34,206 bases of DNA, from assembly GCA_023229615.1 (NCBI GenBank), contig JALNYX010000005.1:1-34206 (forward strand), read 5' to 3'. This stretch comes from Candidatus Moraniibacteriota bacterium. Lineage in GTDB: Bacteria > Patescibacteriota > Minisyncoccia > Moranbacterales > UBA9337. Shown here piece after piece: positions 1 through 7,231 of this stretch. How positions within the stretch are numbered: the stretch's first letter is position 1; each line of letters opens with the position of its first letter. The notes under the pieces are model-generated. The model did not search any database. It worked only from the letters and a program-made list of their open reading frames with translations, and was not told the origin of the DNA. The translations under genes were made by a program, and so were the position numbers.

Positions 1-1433
1 TGAGATTTTTCAATCAATCCCACGCCCAAAAGCAAGCGAATTATTTCTCGCAATTGATCAACTGAAAAATCATTCACAATTCCAAAAACTGAAAGTTTAT
101 CATGTTTTCGACCGCGAATCATTTTTTTATTTTTCCCGCAAAGAATGTCCGTGATATACCCGGCGCCGAACCGCTGTCCGGTGCGCACCATCGCTGAGAG
201 AATTTTTTGTGCCACAACTGTTGCGTCAAACATTTCTTTTTCTTTTTTGTCCGAAACACAGACATCGCACCCTCCACAATTTTCTTTTTCATATTCCTCT
301 CCAAAGTAAGAAAGCAAATGACGCCTCCGGCAAAACTCCAAATCCGCATAATCCATCACTTCTTGCAGTTTTTTCGCCGTTTGATTGCGCAAAACCTCAT
401 CAGAAATATCATTTAGGAAATATTGATGCTTGCGCGCGTCGGCATAGGTATAAAACATCACGCATTCTGCTGGCAATCCATCCCGTCCAGCACGTCCCAC
501 TTCCTGATAATATCCTTCGAGCGACTTGGGAAAAGTATAATGCACCACCAAGCGCACATTCGGTTTATCAATTCCCATTCCGAAAGCGATTGTCGCCACG
601 ATAATATTCGCCTCATCGCGGATAAACGCCTCTTGCGCTTTTTTTCGTTTCGCCGAATCAAGACCAGCGTGATATGCCAAAGCCGAAAATCCCTCTGCTC
701 GCAAAGCAAGTGCAATTTTTTCCGTGTCTTTGCGAGAAAAACAATATATTATTACAGAATCTTTTTTGCGGTTTTCTAATAATTTCAATAATTTGGGGAA
801 AGCGTTTCTTTTTTCTACCACGCGAAAGAACAAATTTTCCCGATTGAAACTGGAAATGAATGTTTTGTGGTTTTGAAAATTGAGCTGGCTCAAAATATCT
901 TTTCGTACTTTTTCCGTTGCCGTTGCGGTGAGTGCCACAATCGGCACACCGGGAAAAATATTCTTAAGTCTTCGGAGATTGCGATAATCCGGACGAAAAT
1001 CATGTCCCCATTCCGAAATACAATGCGCCTCGTCCACTGCGATCAAGCTGGGTTTCAATTCTGCCAAAAAATCCTCGAAATCCCGCATTGCCATCCGCTC
1101 GGGAGCAATATAGAGAATTTTGACTTTTCCTTGTTGCGCTTCCTTTTTTATTTTCTCAATTTCTCCAGTAGAAAGCGAAGAATTCAAAAATTCCGCCGCC
1201 ACGCCACTAGCCTTAAGTGAGTCCACTTGGTCTTTCATCAGGGCGATCAAAGGAGAAATCACGATCGTAATTCCGGGAAATTTGAGCGCGGGAAGCTGAT
1301 AGCAAAGCGATTTTCCTCCGCCGGTCGGCATCAACACAAAAGTGTCCCTCCCTGCTAAAATATTGGAAATAATCTCCCCCTGCAAAGGCCGAAACCCCTC
1401 AAATCCGAAATATTTTTTCAAAAGCGTTTTCAT
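1..1433 (-). CDS. recQ: ATP-dependent DNA helicase RecQ (C-terminus cut by window edge)
   Basis: Superfamily 2 3'-5' DNA helicase of recombination and repair. I translated the reverse strand from the ATG at 1433-1431: 477 codons are open to the window edge with no stop, so the C-terminus is missing. Visible motifs in order: the RecQ motif 0 region near the N-terminus (YFGFEGFRPLQ), Walker A (MPTGGGKSLCYQ), the DEAH box (AVDEAHCISEWGHDFRP), motif III (ALTATAT), motif V/VI (ATIAFGMGIDKPNVR and QEVGRAGRDG), then the RecQ zinc-binding cysteines (CRRRHLLSYFGE followed by CGGCDVC) and the start of the RQC winged helix. Whether an HRDC domain follows is outside the window. trmB1 ends 67 bp upstream on the same strand. 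A 65-bp relic of codons about 6-28 of this gene occurs at 5664-5728. Confidence 0.95.
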   Translation of the reverse strand, partial: MKTLLKKYFGFEGFRPLQGEIISNILAGRDTFVLMPTGGGKSLCYQLPALKFPGITIVISPLIALMKDQVDSLKASGVAAEFLNSSLSTGEIEKIKKEAQQGKVKILYIAPERMAMRDFEDFLAELKPSLIAVDEAHCISEWGHDFRPDYRNLRRLKNIFPGVPIVALTATATEKVRKDILSQLNFQNHKTFISSFNRENLFFRVVEKRNAFPKLLKLLENRKKDSVIIYCFSRKDTEKIALALRAEGFSALAYHAGLDSAKRKKAQEAFIRDEANIIVATIAFGMGIDKPNVRLVVHYTFPKSLEGYYQEVGRAGRDGLPAECVMFYTYADARKHQYFLNDISDEVLRNQTAKKLQEVMDYADLEFCRRRHLLSYFGEEYEKENCGGCDVCVSDKKEKEMFDATVVAQKILSAMVRTGQRFGAGYITDILCGKNKKMIRGRKHDKLSVFGIVNDFSVDQLREIIRLLLGVGLIEKS

Positions 1434-1500
1434 TTTTGTTTTTAAATCTAATAAATTTGTTGCCAATTTTCTTCAAAATTAATTATATTAAAATCTGTCT

Positions 1501-2256
1501 TTAAGCTATTACCTTCCAGCACATTTTAAAAATCATTCTCATCGCCAAGGCAATCGGTTCTGATTCCAAAATAACTGCCAGTTTATCTTTAACCGAAAAT
1601 ATTGCCACGCGATTGGCATATATATTTATCTCGATTTTGAAAGGATATTCACTTGAATCCACGATTTTTGTTCTTCGCAGCTGATGCTTGTCGTTACTGG
1701 TAAATTCTTCCGAACTCTTATCGCTCGGCATTATTAAGGTTTGCATTATCTTTTTTTCAACTCTTTTTCGGATATAACTATCACACTCCTTTTGAGAAAA
1801 CATACAAACCACCTCTCCGGAAGCCCAGCCGACGATTTCACTGCCGGGATAATTCAAAGAATCTTCATAAGCTGATAAAATTCCCTCCTTTCCTTGATAT
1901 GTCCAGATCTTCGGCTTTATGCTGTTTGCATTGCCCGCAGCTAAGAGCTGTGGCATTATTTGATCCAATAAACTCTCCTGTTTCTTCAATAAATCCTTCA
2001 GTTCTTGCGGATTCAAGGCTACAATTTTTTTTCTTTTCCCTTGAAAAGTTTCTTTTAAAAATCCATCTCTAACCATCTGCTCAATATTTTCATAAACCGT
2101 TGTTCTTTTTATCCCTGTTTTTCGTGAAATTTCAATAATCGAAGCGTTTCCGATCTCAAGGCAAGCCACATATATTTTGGCGTGCTTGCTTTCCATTCCT
2201 ATTTTTTGAAGTGTTTCCAGCATATTTTTGCTAAATGTCGGTTTTTCCGATGACAT
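1501..2256 (-). CDS. TrmB-family transcriptional regulator (paralogue 1)
   Basis: 251 aa. The N-terminal winged helix (about residues 12-75, ending KTGIKRTTVYENIEQMVRDGFL) is typical of TrmB regulators. A linker helix follows, then a C-terminal effector-like domain (about 105-250) with the shared block KPKIWTYQGKEGILSAYEDSL and a conserved end in IYANRVAIFSVKDKLAVILES. Family members are sugar- or metabolite-responsive DNA-binding proteins; the ligand here is unknown. Three paralogues lie in the window (5727-6497, 7229-7960, 12517-13281). The ATG at 2256 is only 4 bp past a consensus -10, so the message would be leaderless, or translation begins at Met12 (2223), where the usual family N-terminus (MLETLQKIG) starts. 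It is divergent from the hypothetical gene at 2442, as are the other copies from their neighbours. Confidence 0.85.
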   Translation of the reverse strand: MSSEKPTFSKNMLETLQKIGMESKHAKIYVACLEIGNASIIEISRKTGIKRTTVYENIEQMVRDGFLKETFQGKRKKIVALNPQELKDLLKKQESLLDQIMPQLLAAGNANSIKPKIWTYQGKEGILSAYEDSLNYPGSEIVGWASGEVVCMFSQKECDSYIRKRVEKKIMQTLIMPSDKSSEEFTSNDKHQLRRTKIVDSSEYPFKIEINIYANRVAIFSVKDKLAVILESEPIALAMRMIFKMCWKVIA

Positions 2257-2260
2257 TTTA

Positions 2261-2289
2261 ATTATATACCACTCTTATTTTACTGTCAA
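2261..2289 (-). promoter_or_regulatory. Promoter of trmB paralogue 1
   Basis: On the minus strand TTGACA (2289-2284) and TATAAT (2266-2261) are both perfect sigma-70-type hexamers, spaced 17 bp. The pentamer AGCCA, found at the promoters of all four trmB paralogues, lies just upstream of the -35. The start site should fall almost on the annotated ATG. Confidence 0.75.
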
Positions 2290-2343
2290 TAATGGCTATT
2301 ATAAAGGATTTTTACTTTTTACTAAAAAATATAATCGGAATAA

Positions 2344-2405
2344 TTGACATTTTTCGTTAAAAAGTGTAAACTTCAATGTTAAATTCAGATTGGCTGAATT
2401 TTAAC
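2344..2405 (+). promoter_or_regulatory. Promoter plus 5'-terminal leader hairpin (cassette 1)
   Basis: TTGACA 2344-2349, 17-bp spacer, TAAACT 2367-2372, five bases, then an inverted repeat: GTTAAATTCAG (2378-2388), loop attgg, CTGAATTTTAAC (2394-2405). The expected transcription start is the first G of the repeat, so the mRNA should begin with a hairpin. The same -10/N5/GTT-hairpin layout recurs at 8068, 10419, 13398 and 16412 with different but matched arm sequences. Confidence 0.75.
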
Positions 2406-2441
2406 ATTCGTACTTTAACATAAATATTTGGGAGAATTGTT

Positions 2442-2831
2442 ATGTCATATTTCAAAAAGGATTTGAAAAAAATTGATCATGTAAATCAAAAAATACAGGA
2501 TGAATTCGATAGTTTTCTTTATGAGAACAATCTTGAGGGAAAATTCAACAGTTTTCTGGACGTAATCGGCACAAAACTCACTTTTATGTCAGACAACACG
2601 GCAGATGTTTTTATGGGAAAAGTTATTTCTGTCCGCCTCAAAAAACACGACTGGTATAAAAGCAAGAGAGCAAAAAAAATAATGAAAAGAGAGGGAGAAA
2701 AAAATTGGCAACACTACTCTTCGCGCATAATAACCGATTTCGGGGAGCTTACATTTAAAGGGGCAATGGAGTGGACGTGCCATGTAGACAATAAAAACAT
2801 TGATGGCTATGTTTTTTTCCTAAACCTCTAA
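2442..2831 (+). CDS. Hypothetical protein, 129 aa (cassette 1)
   Basis: I do not recognise this protein. It is soluble, with no signal peptide or membrane segment. The N-terminal third is helical and charged (MSYFKKDLKKIDHVNQKIQD); the middle is strongly basic (residues about 65-85, rich in Lys/Arg); the C-terminus looks like beta strands with two Trp residues. The start is supported by a GGGAG-type ribosome-binding site 8 bases upstream (GGGAGAATTGTT then ATG). It stands alone between its own leader hairpin and a strong terminator at 2915, divergent from trmB paralogue 1, which suggests that the regulator controls it. Function unknown. Confidence 0.7.
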   Translation: MSYFKKDLKKIDHVNQKIQDEFDSFLYENNLEGKFNSFLDVIGTKLTFMSDNTADVFMGKVISVRLKKHDWYKSKRAKKIMKREGEKNWQHYSSRIITDFGELTFKGAMEWTCHVDNKNIDGYVFFLNL

Positions 2832-2853
2832 ATAGAGTTATTCTATGGCCGCA

Positions 2854-2947
2854 TCACATGATCGCATAGCGATTTTATGTGAGCACACTCTATTTTCAAC
2901 ATGGTTCATGTTCGCGCCCTATACTTCGCATAGTATAGGGCGTTTTT
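2854..2947 (+). terminator. Double hairpin and rho-independent terminator (cassette 1)
   Basis: Two hairpins follow the stop. The first (2854-2882) has outer arms TCACAT/ATGTGA and inner arms ATCGC/GCGAT. The second is an 11-bp perfect stem, CGCCCTATACT (2915-2925) with AGTATAGGGCG (2932-2942), followed by a run of T: a classical terminator. It differs from the AGGCGG-type terminators of the other cassettes. Confidence 0.85.
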
Positions 2948-3358
2948 CTTTTTGAAAAATAAATAACCGCAAAAAAATTTCATAATCCTATGACCGCATT
3001 ATTATGATACATTTTTAAAAAACTAAAACTTATCTTGCAATAAAGTTTAGTAAATTATCCCTATTAATACACTCCTAAGAAACGTCTTTGTAATTTGAAA
3101 ATCAGGTCATTTGATATTATATTCCCTATATCGGATTAACCGCTGTTGTGTTTCTGGCATTTACGATACGATCTTCCAGTTTGCGCAAAGTTTTTTGCGC
3201 CACTTTTGTCGCGCTAGAAATTTTAACCTCCAAAACTTCTTTCAAATCCAGACGCAAATTATTCCTCAATATGTCTAAAAATTGAATTTTACGGTCAATT
3301 GTCGGCGGCTATTCACATGTAGGTCAATATAAAGGGGTTAATATTCACCGGTAAATAC
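2948..3358. other. Gene-poor spacer with a decayed coding remnant
   Basis: No intact gene is visible. On the minus strand, 3308-3126 is open for 60 codons without a good start and reads like protein (RNNLRLDLKEVLEVKISS followed by ATKVAQKTLRKLEDR), ending in TAG. This looks like the C-terminal remnant of a lost, helical protein that I cannot name. The rest is AT-rich and shows no clear structure. Confidence 0.4.
3126..3308 (-). pseudogene. Possible C-terminal remnant of an unknown gene
   Basis: An open stretch of 60 codons begins right after an in-frame TAG (3311-3309) and ends with TAG at 3128-3126. The composition is protein-like and amphipathic-helical (KTLRKLEDRIVNARN). There is no ATG and no ribosome-binding site, so it is probably a relic. 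I cannot assign a family. Confidence 0.3.
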
Positions 3359-3667
3359 TCACCCTATTTTCCTTTCTTTTTCCAAAATTTCCCGTTTTTT
3401 ATCTTCACCGCGATTATACCCGCCCAATTTTCCGTCCGACCGGATAACGCGATGACACGGGATTTCGGGATCGAAATTTTTGTTCAGGATATTGCCTACC
3501 GCCCGATAAGCCTTCGGGCTTCCAACTTTTTCCGCCACTTGCTTGTATGTCAAGGTTTTTCCCCTTGGAATTTCGCGCACAACATCAAAAACCTTGCTCT
3601 TGAAAGTTGTCGGAGTTCGATACGCCGGCATTTCTTTTTTTTCACCGATTTTATGATATTTTTTCAT
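3359..3667 (-). CDS. MGMT/Ogt-type methylated-DNA-protein cysteine methyltransferase
   Basis: 102 aa, equal to the DNA-binding and active-site domain of the MGMT family without the N-terminal domain of full-length Ogt/MGMT. The suicide-cysteine motif PCHRVI is followed by SDGKLGGYNRG. The helix-turn-helix with the arginine finger is visible (TYKQVAEKVGSPKAYRAVGNILNKN). Because the cysteine is kept (not the Trp of alkyltransferase-like proteins), I predict repair of O6-alkylguanine by alkyl transfer to Cys. The annotated start MKKYHKIGEKKEMPAYRTP may be early; Met13 is an alternative. It lies 23 bp after the AbiEi-like gene on the same strand and could be co-transcribed with it. Confidence 0.9.
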   Translation of the reverse strand: MKKYHKIGEKKEMPAYRTPTTFKSKVFDVVREIPRGKTLTYKQVAEKVGSPKAYRAVGNILNKNFDPEIPCHRVIRSDGKLGGYNRGEDKKREILEKERKIG

Positions 3668-3690
3668 AAATTATTCAGACGTATCTGTTT

Positions 3691-3885
3691 TCACTTTATA
3701 CTAAATTTTAGAGCATACAAACCTCGCTGGATCGTTCTCAAAAAACCTTGCTCTTTGGCGCGGGAAATTTGCGTATACAAAATCTTTTTGTTTTCGATAC
3801 CCCAATGTAGCATCAGCTCATTGGTAGAAAAAACCGATTGTCCGCTTTGATGTAAAATATTCAATTTTCTAGCCATTTTAGACAT
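3691..3885 (-). CDS. Truncated AbiEi-like winged-helix protein, 64 aa
   Basis: 64 aa, matching only the N-terminal winged helix of AbiEi-type antitoxins (STNELMLHWGIENKKILYTQ, then AKEQGFLRTIQRGLYAL). Complete AbiEi proteins are about 200 aa, such as the one at 4857-5471, so this is either a remnant or a free-standing DNA-binding module. A perfect inverted repeat with 10-bp arms (3908-3931) sits 22 bp upstream of the ATG, and TATACT lies about 10 bp from the ATG, which fits autoregulation. No toxin partner follows; the alkyltransferase gene does. Confidence 0.65.
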   Translation of the reverse strand: MSKMARKLNILHQSGQSVFSTNELMLHWGIENKKILYTQISRAKEQGFLRTIQRGLYALKFSIK

Positions 3886-3907
3886 AATTTTAGTATAATT
3901 TTACATA

Positions 3908-3931
3908 TTGTATAACATAATTGTTATACAA
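3908..3931. promoter_or_regulatory. Palindromic operator candidate upstream of the AbiEi-like gene
   Basis: Arms TTGTATAACA and TGTTATACAA are perfect reverse complements separated by TAAT. The site overlaps the promoter region of the minus-strand gene starting at 3885. AbiEi antitoxins are known to repress their own promoter through inverted repeats; that role here is inferred. Confidence 0.6.
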
Positions 3932-3964
3932 AATGTATAATATCATTCAATTGCATATTTTCAT

Positions 3965-4017
3965 GATCGCCCCCCTCCTGCAAAGGCTGAAACTCATCAA
4001 GTTCTCCGCCTTTTTTA
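3965..4017 (+). terminator. Orphan cassette terminator without a gene
   Basis: The stem AAGGCTG-AAACT / AGTT-CTCCGCCTT followed by six T (3982-4017) belongs to the terminator family seen at 7195, 8736 and 11136. ATCGCCC lies just upstream (3965-3971), resembling the start of the second leader element of the cassettes. No plus-strand gene precedes it, so this looks like the joined ends of a cassette whose gene was deleted. Confidence 0.5.
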
Positions 4018-4083
4018 TTTTTCGAAAATGGATTTTAAAACGATGACTATTTACTCACAGACAAAAAATCGAAAAGCAATCAA

Positions 4084-4860
4084 TCACTTCAACTTTTGTG
4101 CAATATATTCCCGAAAACTCAAAACTCTTTCTTGATCATCCTTTTTTAGCAAAAACGGCAGGACATCCTTTGCCATAATGGACATATCCAAATCAACAAT
4201 TGATTCCAACAACTTATTCTTCAGATGTTCTTTGTTTTTAATACCCAGTTTAAATGATAAGTATTCATAATTGAAATCTCCCAATCCCAGCAAATAAACC
4301 AAATCATAAAAATCCCTGCCCTTCATTCTTTTTCTGCCAAAAATAGCCGCTACTTTCATAGACAAAATAATGTCAACTGGAGTAATTTTAATATTGCGGA
4401 ATACATCAAATTTTTGTAACAAATAATTTTGAGGTTCATAGGTAAAATCGTGAGGCACTGTATCAATTTGAATTAAGATTTTTTCTTCTACATCCACAGC
4501 TAAATCATTAGCTTGCAAAATTCTTGGAATCTTTATATAACAATGAAAAGCCCCCTTGAAAACATTGCGTATCTCAATAATATAACCCTCCAACTCTAAC
4601 TCTGTTTTTATAGTCGCAGATAATTCAATAAACTCTTTGGGGGTTAAGCCGAAATTATCAAAATCCAAATCTTCAGAGAAACGCGCACTGCCATAGCAAA
4701 TCTTAATGGCGGTACCTCCAAGAAAAGCGAGCTTGGAACTTATTTTTTGTCTGAAAATTATATCCAGTATTTTATATTGCAAATATTCCCGCAAAATTCC
4801 CCGATCGAAACCGACAACACCTGCCGGATAATACTTTTTAATTTCATTGATACTGATCAT
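4084..4860 (-). CDS. abiEii: AbiEii/AbiGii-family nucleotidyltransferase toxin
   Basis: 258 aa, the usual size of the AbiEii / COG2253 toxin component. The nucleotidyltransferase signature is present: FLGGTAIKICYGSARFSEDL followed by DFDNF, giving GG(T) and the metal-binding D-x-D. The downstream region MKVAAIFGRKRMKGRDFYDL, then VYLLGLG, is the conserved K...R(K)RDFYDL block of the family. Family members are type IV toxin-antitoxin and abortive-infection toxins that transfer nucleotides (studied examples act on tRNA). Its start overlaps the last 4 bases of the cognate AbiEi gene (ATGA-type overlap), so translation is coupled. The small interrupted gene at 3691 is separated from it by about 200 bp. 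Confidence 0.88.
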   Translation of the reverse strand: MISINEIKKYYPAGVVGFDRGILREYLQYKILDIIFRQKISSKLAFLGGTAIKICYGSARFSEDLDFDNFGLTPKEFIELSATIKTELELEGYIIEIRNVFKGAFHCYIKIPRILQANDLAVDVEEKILIQIDTVPHDFTYEPQNYLLQKFDVFRNIKITPVDIILSMKVAAIFGRKRMKGRDFYDLVYLLGLGDFNYEYLSFKLGIKNKEHLKNKLLESIVDLDMSIMAKDVLPFLLKKDDQERVLSFREYIAQKLK

Positions 4861-5471
4861 ATTTTTAAAACTTTATTTAGCTTATTAATTTTCTCGCACA
4901 ATGCGGCAGAATCAAAAACCGATAAATATTGCTGTAGCTTGACTTGATCAATAATTTCCCGATAAACTTCTTCATTTAATCGCAATTCAACAAAATCATT
5001 TTCATCCTGCAAATCACTGCGCAAATACAAAAAATCCAAAAGCGCCTTTTCTGGTTCGGCGATTTTGTAGACTACGCCATTACTATCAACAAGTTTATAG
5101 CCAAAAAATAATTTTTTCTTAACAGAGCGATATTGAAAATTTCCAATCAAAGTTTCTATAATTCGAGTTTTTCTGGTTGTTATACAAGTTATAAAAAAAA
5201 CTTCCTCTGGAATTAGGTTATAGGCACGCAAGACTGACTCATTGCTAATGTAGGACGGTTCGACTAATTTACTGGCAATAAAATAACGCTCATTATCCTG
5301 AATTATCTTATCCGCAAAAATATAAAATAAATTGTAAACCTTCTTTAAATAACCCTTTTTTTGCCATTCATAAAATCGCCTTGAATCAAAATCAGGAAAT
5401 AGGCTTCTTACTTCCCGAACATCAACTAGTACGCGATTTTTGAAAATGTTATAAAAATCTATATATTTCAT
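4857..5471 (-). CDS. abiEi: AbiEi-type antitoxin / transcriptional regulator
   Basis: 204 aa, full length for AbiEi. The N-terminal winged helix (VREVRSLFPDFDSRRFYEWQ, then KKGYLKKVYNLFYI, about residues 15-52) is followed by the typical antitoxin domain (YISNESVLRAYNLIPEEVFF, ITCITTRKTR). EKALLDFLYLR is the conserved core of the C-terminal part. AbiEi binds its own promoter and neutralises AbiEii in a type IV system. It is first in the operon and overlaps abiEii by 4 bp. A perfect inverted repeat with 7-bp arms lies at 5480-5497, 8 bp upstream of the ATG: a good autoregulatory operator candidate. Confidence 0.85.
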   Translation of the reverse strand: MKYIDFYNIFKNRVLVDVREVRSLFPDFDSRRFYEWQKKGYLKKVYNLFYIFADKIIQDNERYFIASKLVEPSYISNESVLRAYNLIPEEVFFITCITTRKTRIIETLIGNFQYRSVKKKLFFGYKLVDSNGVVYKIAEPEKALLDFLYLRSDLQDENDFVELRLNEEVYREIIDQVKLQQYLSVFDSAALCEKINKLNKVLKI

Positions 5472-5479
5472 TTCTTTTT

Positions 5480-5497
5480 TTAGTTAATAATAACTAA
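5480..5497. promoter_or_regulatory. Operator candidate of the AbiE toxin-antitoxin operon
   Basis: TTAGTTA and TAACTAA form perfect 7-bp arms around ATAA, 8 bp upstream of the AbiEi start codon. Position and symmetry fit AbiEi autorepression. Its sequence differs from the palindrome at 3908, so the two AbiEi-like proteins probably have different targets. Confidence 0.5.
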
Positions 5498-5663
5498 TCT
5501 ATGAAATAATCATAACATATTCCGCAAAAAATGCAAATCCTCTCAATTTGCCAACATTATAAAAATTGGCTTAATTAAATATATGTAAGGATAAAAATGT
5601 CGATTTGGAGCATAATAGAGCCTGTAATCATAACCCATCTATTATACTGCATAAAAATCGCCC

Positions 5664-5728
5664 CCTGCCAAAATATTGGAAATACCCCCCTGCAAAGGCC
5701 GAAACCCCTCAAACCCGAAATATTTTTT
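5664..5728 (-). pseudogene. Relic of the recQ 5' end (codons about 6-28)
   Basis: 65 bp are nearly identical to positions 1351-1418 of recQ, apart from one 3-bp gap and a few substitutions. On the minus strand it encodes KKYFGFEGFRPLQ and continues recognisably to about NILAG. No start codon and no helicase body are present. The segment begins inside the last codons of trmB paralogue 2, so at this locus the order trmB then recQ seen at 2256-1 is repeated in fossil form. The remaining 5472-5663 shows no other gene. Confidence 0.8.
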
Positions 5729-6497
5729 AATTTCTCGGCAAACTGTCCCATAATAAATCGAAAGTCATTTTTTGCAAATCAACCAATTCTTTCGATTCGA
5801 TAATGATCGCTATTTTTTCTTTCCATGAGGCGATGAGCATTTTGTTGTTATAAATATTCACTTCTGGCGAAAAATTCATTTTTTCCTCAGGTAAAAAGCG
5901 GGTGTCGCGCATTTCTTCCTGATTGTGCGCCATTCTTTCCAAAGATATCTTGTTTCTGGGAATGATGGCTTTAATAAAGATTCTTTTTTCCGCCCGGCGC
6001 TTGTAATATTCCGGGAAAAAATTCGGCAAGCCTTCATGCATCGTTTGCGGGTTGGCATAAGCCAGGATTATTTCTTTGCTCGTCAAAGTGTCTTCATAGG
6101 CTTCACGCATTCCTTTTTCGCCTTCAAAAAATTGCACCTTCGGCTTACTGGCGCCATAAATGTTTTGCATCGACAAAAGCTGGGGCAAGAGCTCTGCAAC
6201 TTTCCCTTTTTGTTTTTCAATTTCTTTAGCCTTTTCTTCTCGTTCGCGGTCAAGATATGTCAGTAAATGTTTGGGATCCAGCGCATTAAAGAATGTGCCG
6301 GCGCCTTTTTTATATTTCGAAATCAAACCTTTTTGCATTAAAAGCTCGCAAATATCATAGACTGTAGTGCGATTCAGCCCGGTTTTCTTAGCCAAAACGC
6401 CGGGTTTGGTTGAACCCATCTCCAAAAGCGCCAAGTAGATGGCGGACTCTTTTTCCGAGAAATTCAATTGTTCCAGAAGACTCTTTATCATAATCAA
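5727..6497 (-). CDS. TrmB-family transcriptional regulator (paralogue 2)
   Basis: 256 aa. The winged helix is at about residues 5-70 (NFSEKESAIYLALLEMGSTK, KKTGLNRTTVYDICELLMQK), followed by a charged helix (DREREEKAKEIEKQKGKVAE) and the C-terminal effector-like domain (KPKVQFFEGEKGMREAYEDT and WKEKIAIIIESKEL). The start is MIMIKSLL; Met3 is equally possible. The stop codon lies inside the recQ relic, so the original C-terminus may have been altered. A perfect promoter lies upstream (6552-6580). It is divergent from the 132-aa gene at 6741, its likely target. The effector is unknown. Confidence 0.85.
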   Translation of the reverse strand: MIMIKSLLEQLNFSEKESAIYLALLEMGSTKPGVLAKKTGLNRTTVYDICELLMQKGLISKYKKGAGTFFNALDPKHLLTYLDREREEKAKEIEKQKGKVAELLPQLLSMQNIYGASKPKVQFFEGEKGMREAYEDTLTSKEIILAYANPQTMHEGLPNFFPEYYKRRAEKRIFIKAIIPRNKISLERMAHNQEEMRDTRFLPEEKMNFSPEVNIYNNKMLIASWKEKIAIIIESKELVDLQKMTFDLLWDSLPRN

Positions 6498-6551
6498 AAC
6501 TTAAAATTTATTTGACAGGGTGAATGTTGTGGATTATATTTCAACACTTTT

Positions 6552-6580
6552 AGTATATCAGATAAGCCATAATTTGTCAA
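6552..6580 (-). promoter_or_regulatory. Promoter of trmB paralogue 2
   Basis: Minus strand: TTGACA (6580-6575), 17-bp spacer, TATACT (6557-6552). The spacer contains TGGCT, the complement of the AGCCA pentamer found at the other trmB promoters. The leader to the ATG is about 50 nt. Confidence 0.75.
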
Positions 6581-6630
6581 TTTTTGCAATAAACTTACCA
6601 ACCACTTCCACATAGTTTGCCAATTTGCGA

Positions 6631-6716
6631 TATACTACGAAGTCATGATGAGAACAGCAAAAGTTCAAGTCTGGCAAACAGTTCTTTGAAAATCACCTCC
6701 TGCCCATTTTTGGGCA
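6631..6716 (+). promoter_or_regulatory. Leader of cassette 2 (weak promoter, second-type hairpin)
   Basis: TATACT at 6631-6636 has no recognisable -35 at 17 bp, unlike the other cassettes. Five bases later a G starts the likely transcript, but no GTT..AAC stem is present. The second hairpin is kept: TGCCC (6701-6705) with GGGCA (6712-6716), preceded by TTTGAAAATCACC, which resembles the (T)TAAAAACT-AATCGCCC of the other leaders. The missing -35 suggests dependence on an activator, possibly the divergent TrmB. Confidence 0.5.
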
Positions 6717-6740
6717 AAACCTTTTGAAAGGAAAATTGCC

Positions 6741-7139
6741 ATGAAGATTGAAGCGACAGTGAGATGGATCAGCGATAGAACAGTATATTATCAAGACGGA
6801 TGCGGGTTCTATAAGACATTTATAGAAAAAACAGTGACTGTTGAGGAAATAAGCGAATTAAAAAAGGTTGTTGTTGATGGAATCGACCCAAATTTCAATG
6901 AGTACGTACGCATTGAAATCAAGGACACCGATCCAGACATGATAGATTGGATAAGGTTTAGACCGTACAACTATGAGCTAGGATACAGTAGATGTGAAAA
7001 TTCGCATTTCCTATTGGATTTAAAAGCTCTCAACTGGGCAGAAATAGAAAGATACTTTCTTTTCATACGAGGAAAGTCCCGGTTGGCAAAATACATCCGA
7101 GAGGCTTTCAAAAAAAGAGAGCAGCTAAGGGCAGGGTGA
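6741..7139 (+). CDS. Hypothetical protein, 132 aa (cassette 2)
   Basis: No recognised family. It is a soluble acidic-to-neutral protein with a beta-rich N-terminus (KIEATVRWISDRTVYYQDGC), an acidic middle (about 55-75), and a basic C-terminal helix (SRLAKYIREAFKKREQLRAG). The ATG follows GAAAGGAAAATTGCC, giving a ribosome-binding site (AAAGGA) about 9 bases upstream. It ends with TGA, which shows that UGA is a stop in this genome. It is single-gene, between its own leader and a double hairpin/terminator, and divergent from trmB paralogue 2. Confidence 0.7.
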   Translation: MKIEATVRWISDRTVYYQDGCGFYKTFIEKTVTVEEISELKKVVVDGIDPNFNEYVRIEIKDTDPDMIDWIRFRPYNYELGYSRCENSHFLLDLKALNWAEIERYFLFIRGKSRLAKYIREAFKKREQLRAG

Positions 7140-7148
7140 CAAATAACG

Positions 7149-7231
7149 GCAAGAAAGTTGATTCTAACTTTCTTGCCAAAAAATCTCAAGCTCAAAGGCG
7201 GAAACTCATCGCAGTTCCCCGCCTTTTTTTA
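7149..7231 (+). terminator. Hairpin plus AGGCGG-type terminator (cassette 2)
   Basis: The first hairpin has perfect 12-bp arms GGCAAGAAAGTT (7149-7160) and AACTTTCTTGCC (7167-7178). Then follows a terminator with stem AGGCGG-a-AACT / AGTT-cc-CCGCCT, loop CATCGC, and a T run (7195-7231). The T run reaches the stop codon of the convergent trmB paralogue 3. Confidence 0.85.

Noticed and set aside
423..1220. Plus-strand open frames inside recQ
   Set aside because: They are antisense shadows of a clear RecQ translation.
5597..5803. Plus-strand open frame of 68 codons
   Set aside because: It runs antisense through the recQ relic and the end of trmB paralogue 2 and has no ribosome-binding site; no protein-like features.
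6637..6680. 5'-terminal hairpin in cassette 2 leader
   Set aside because: After TATACT and five bases no GTT..AAC stem is found; only a weak GAAC/GTTC pairing, so this cassette is not counted among the five.
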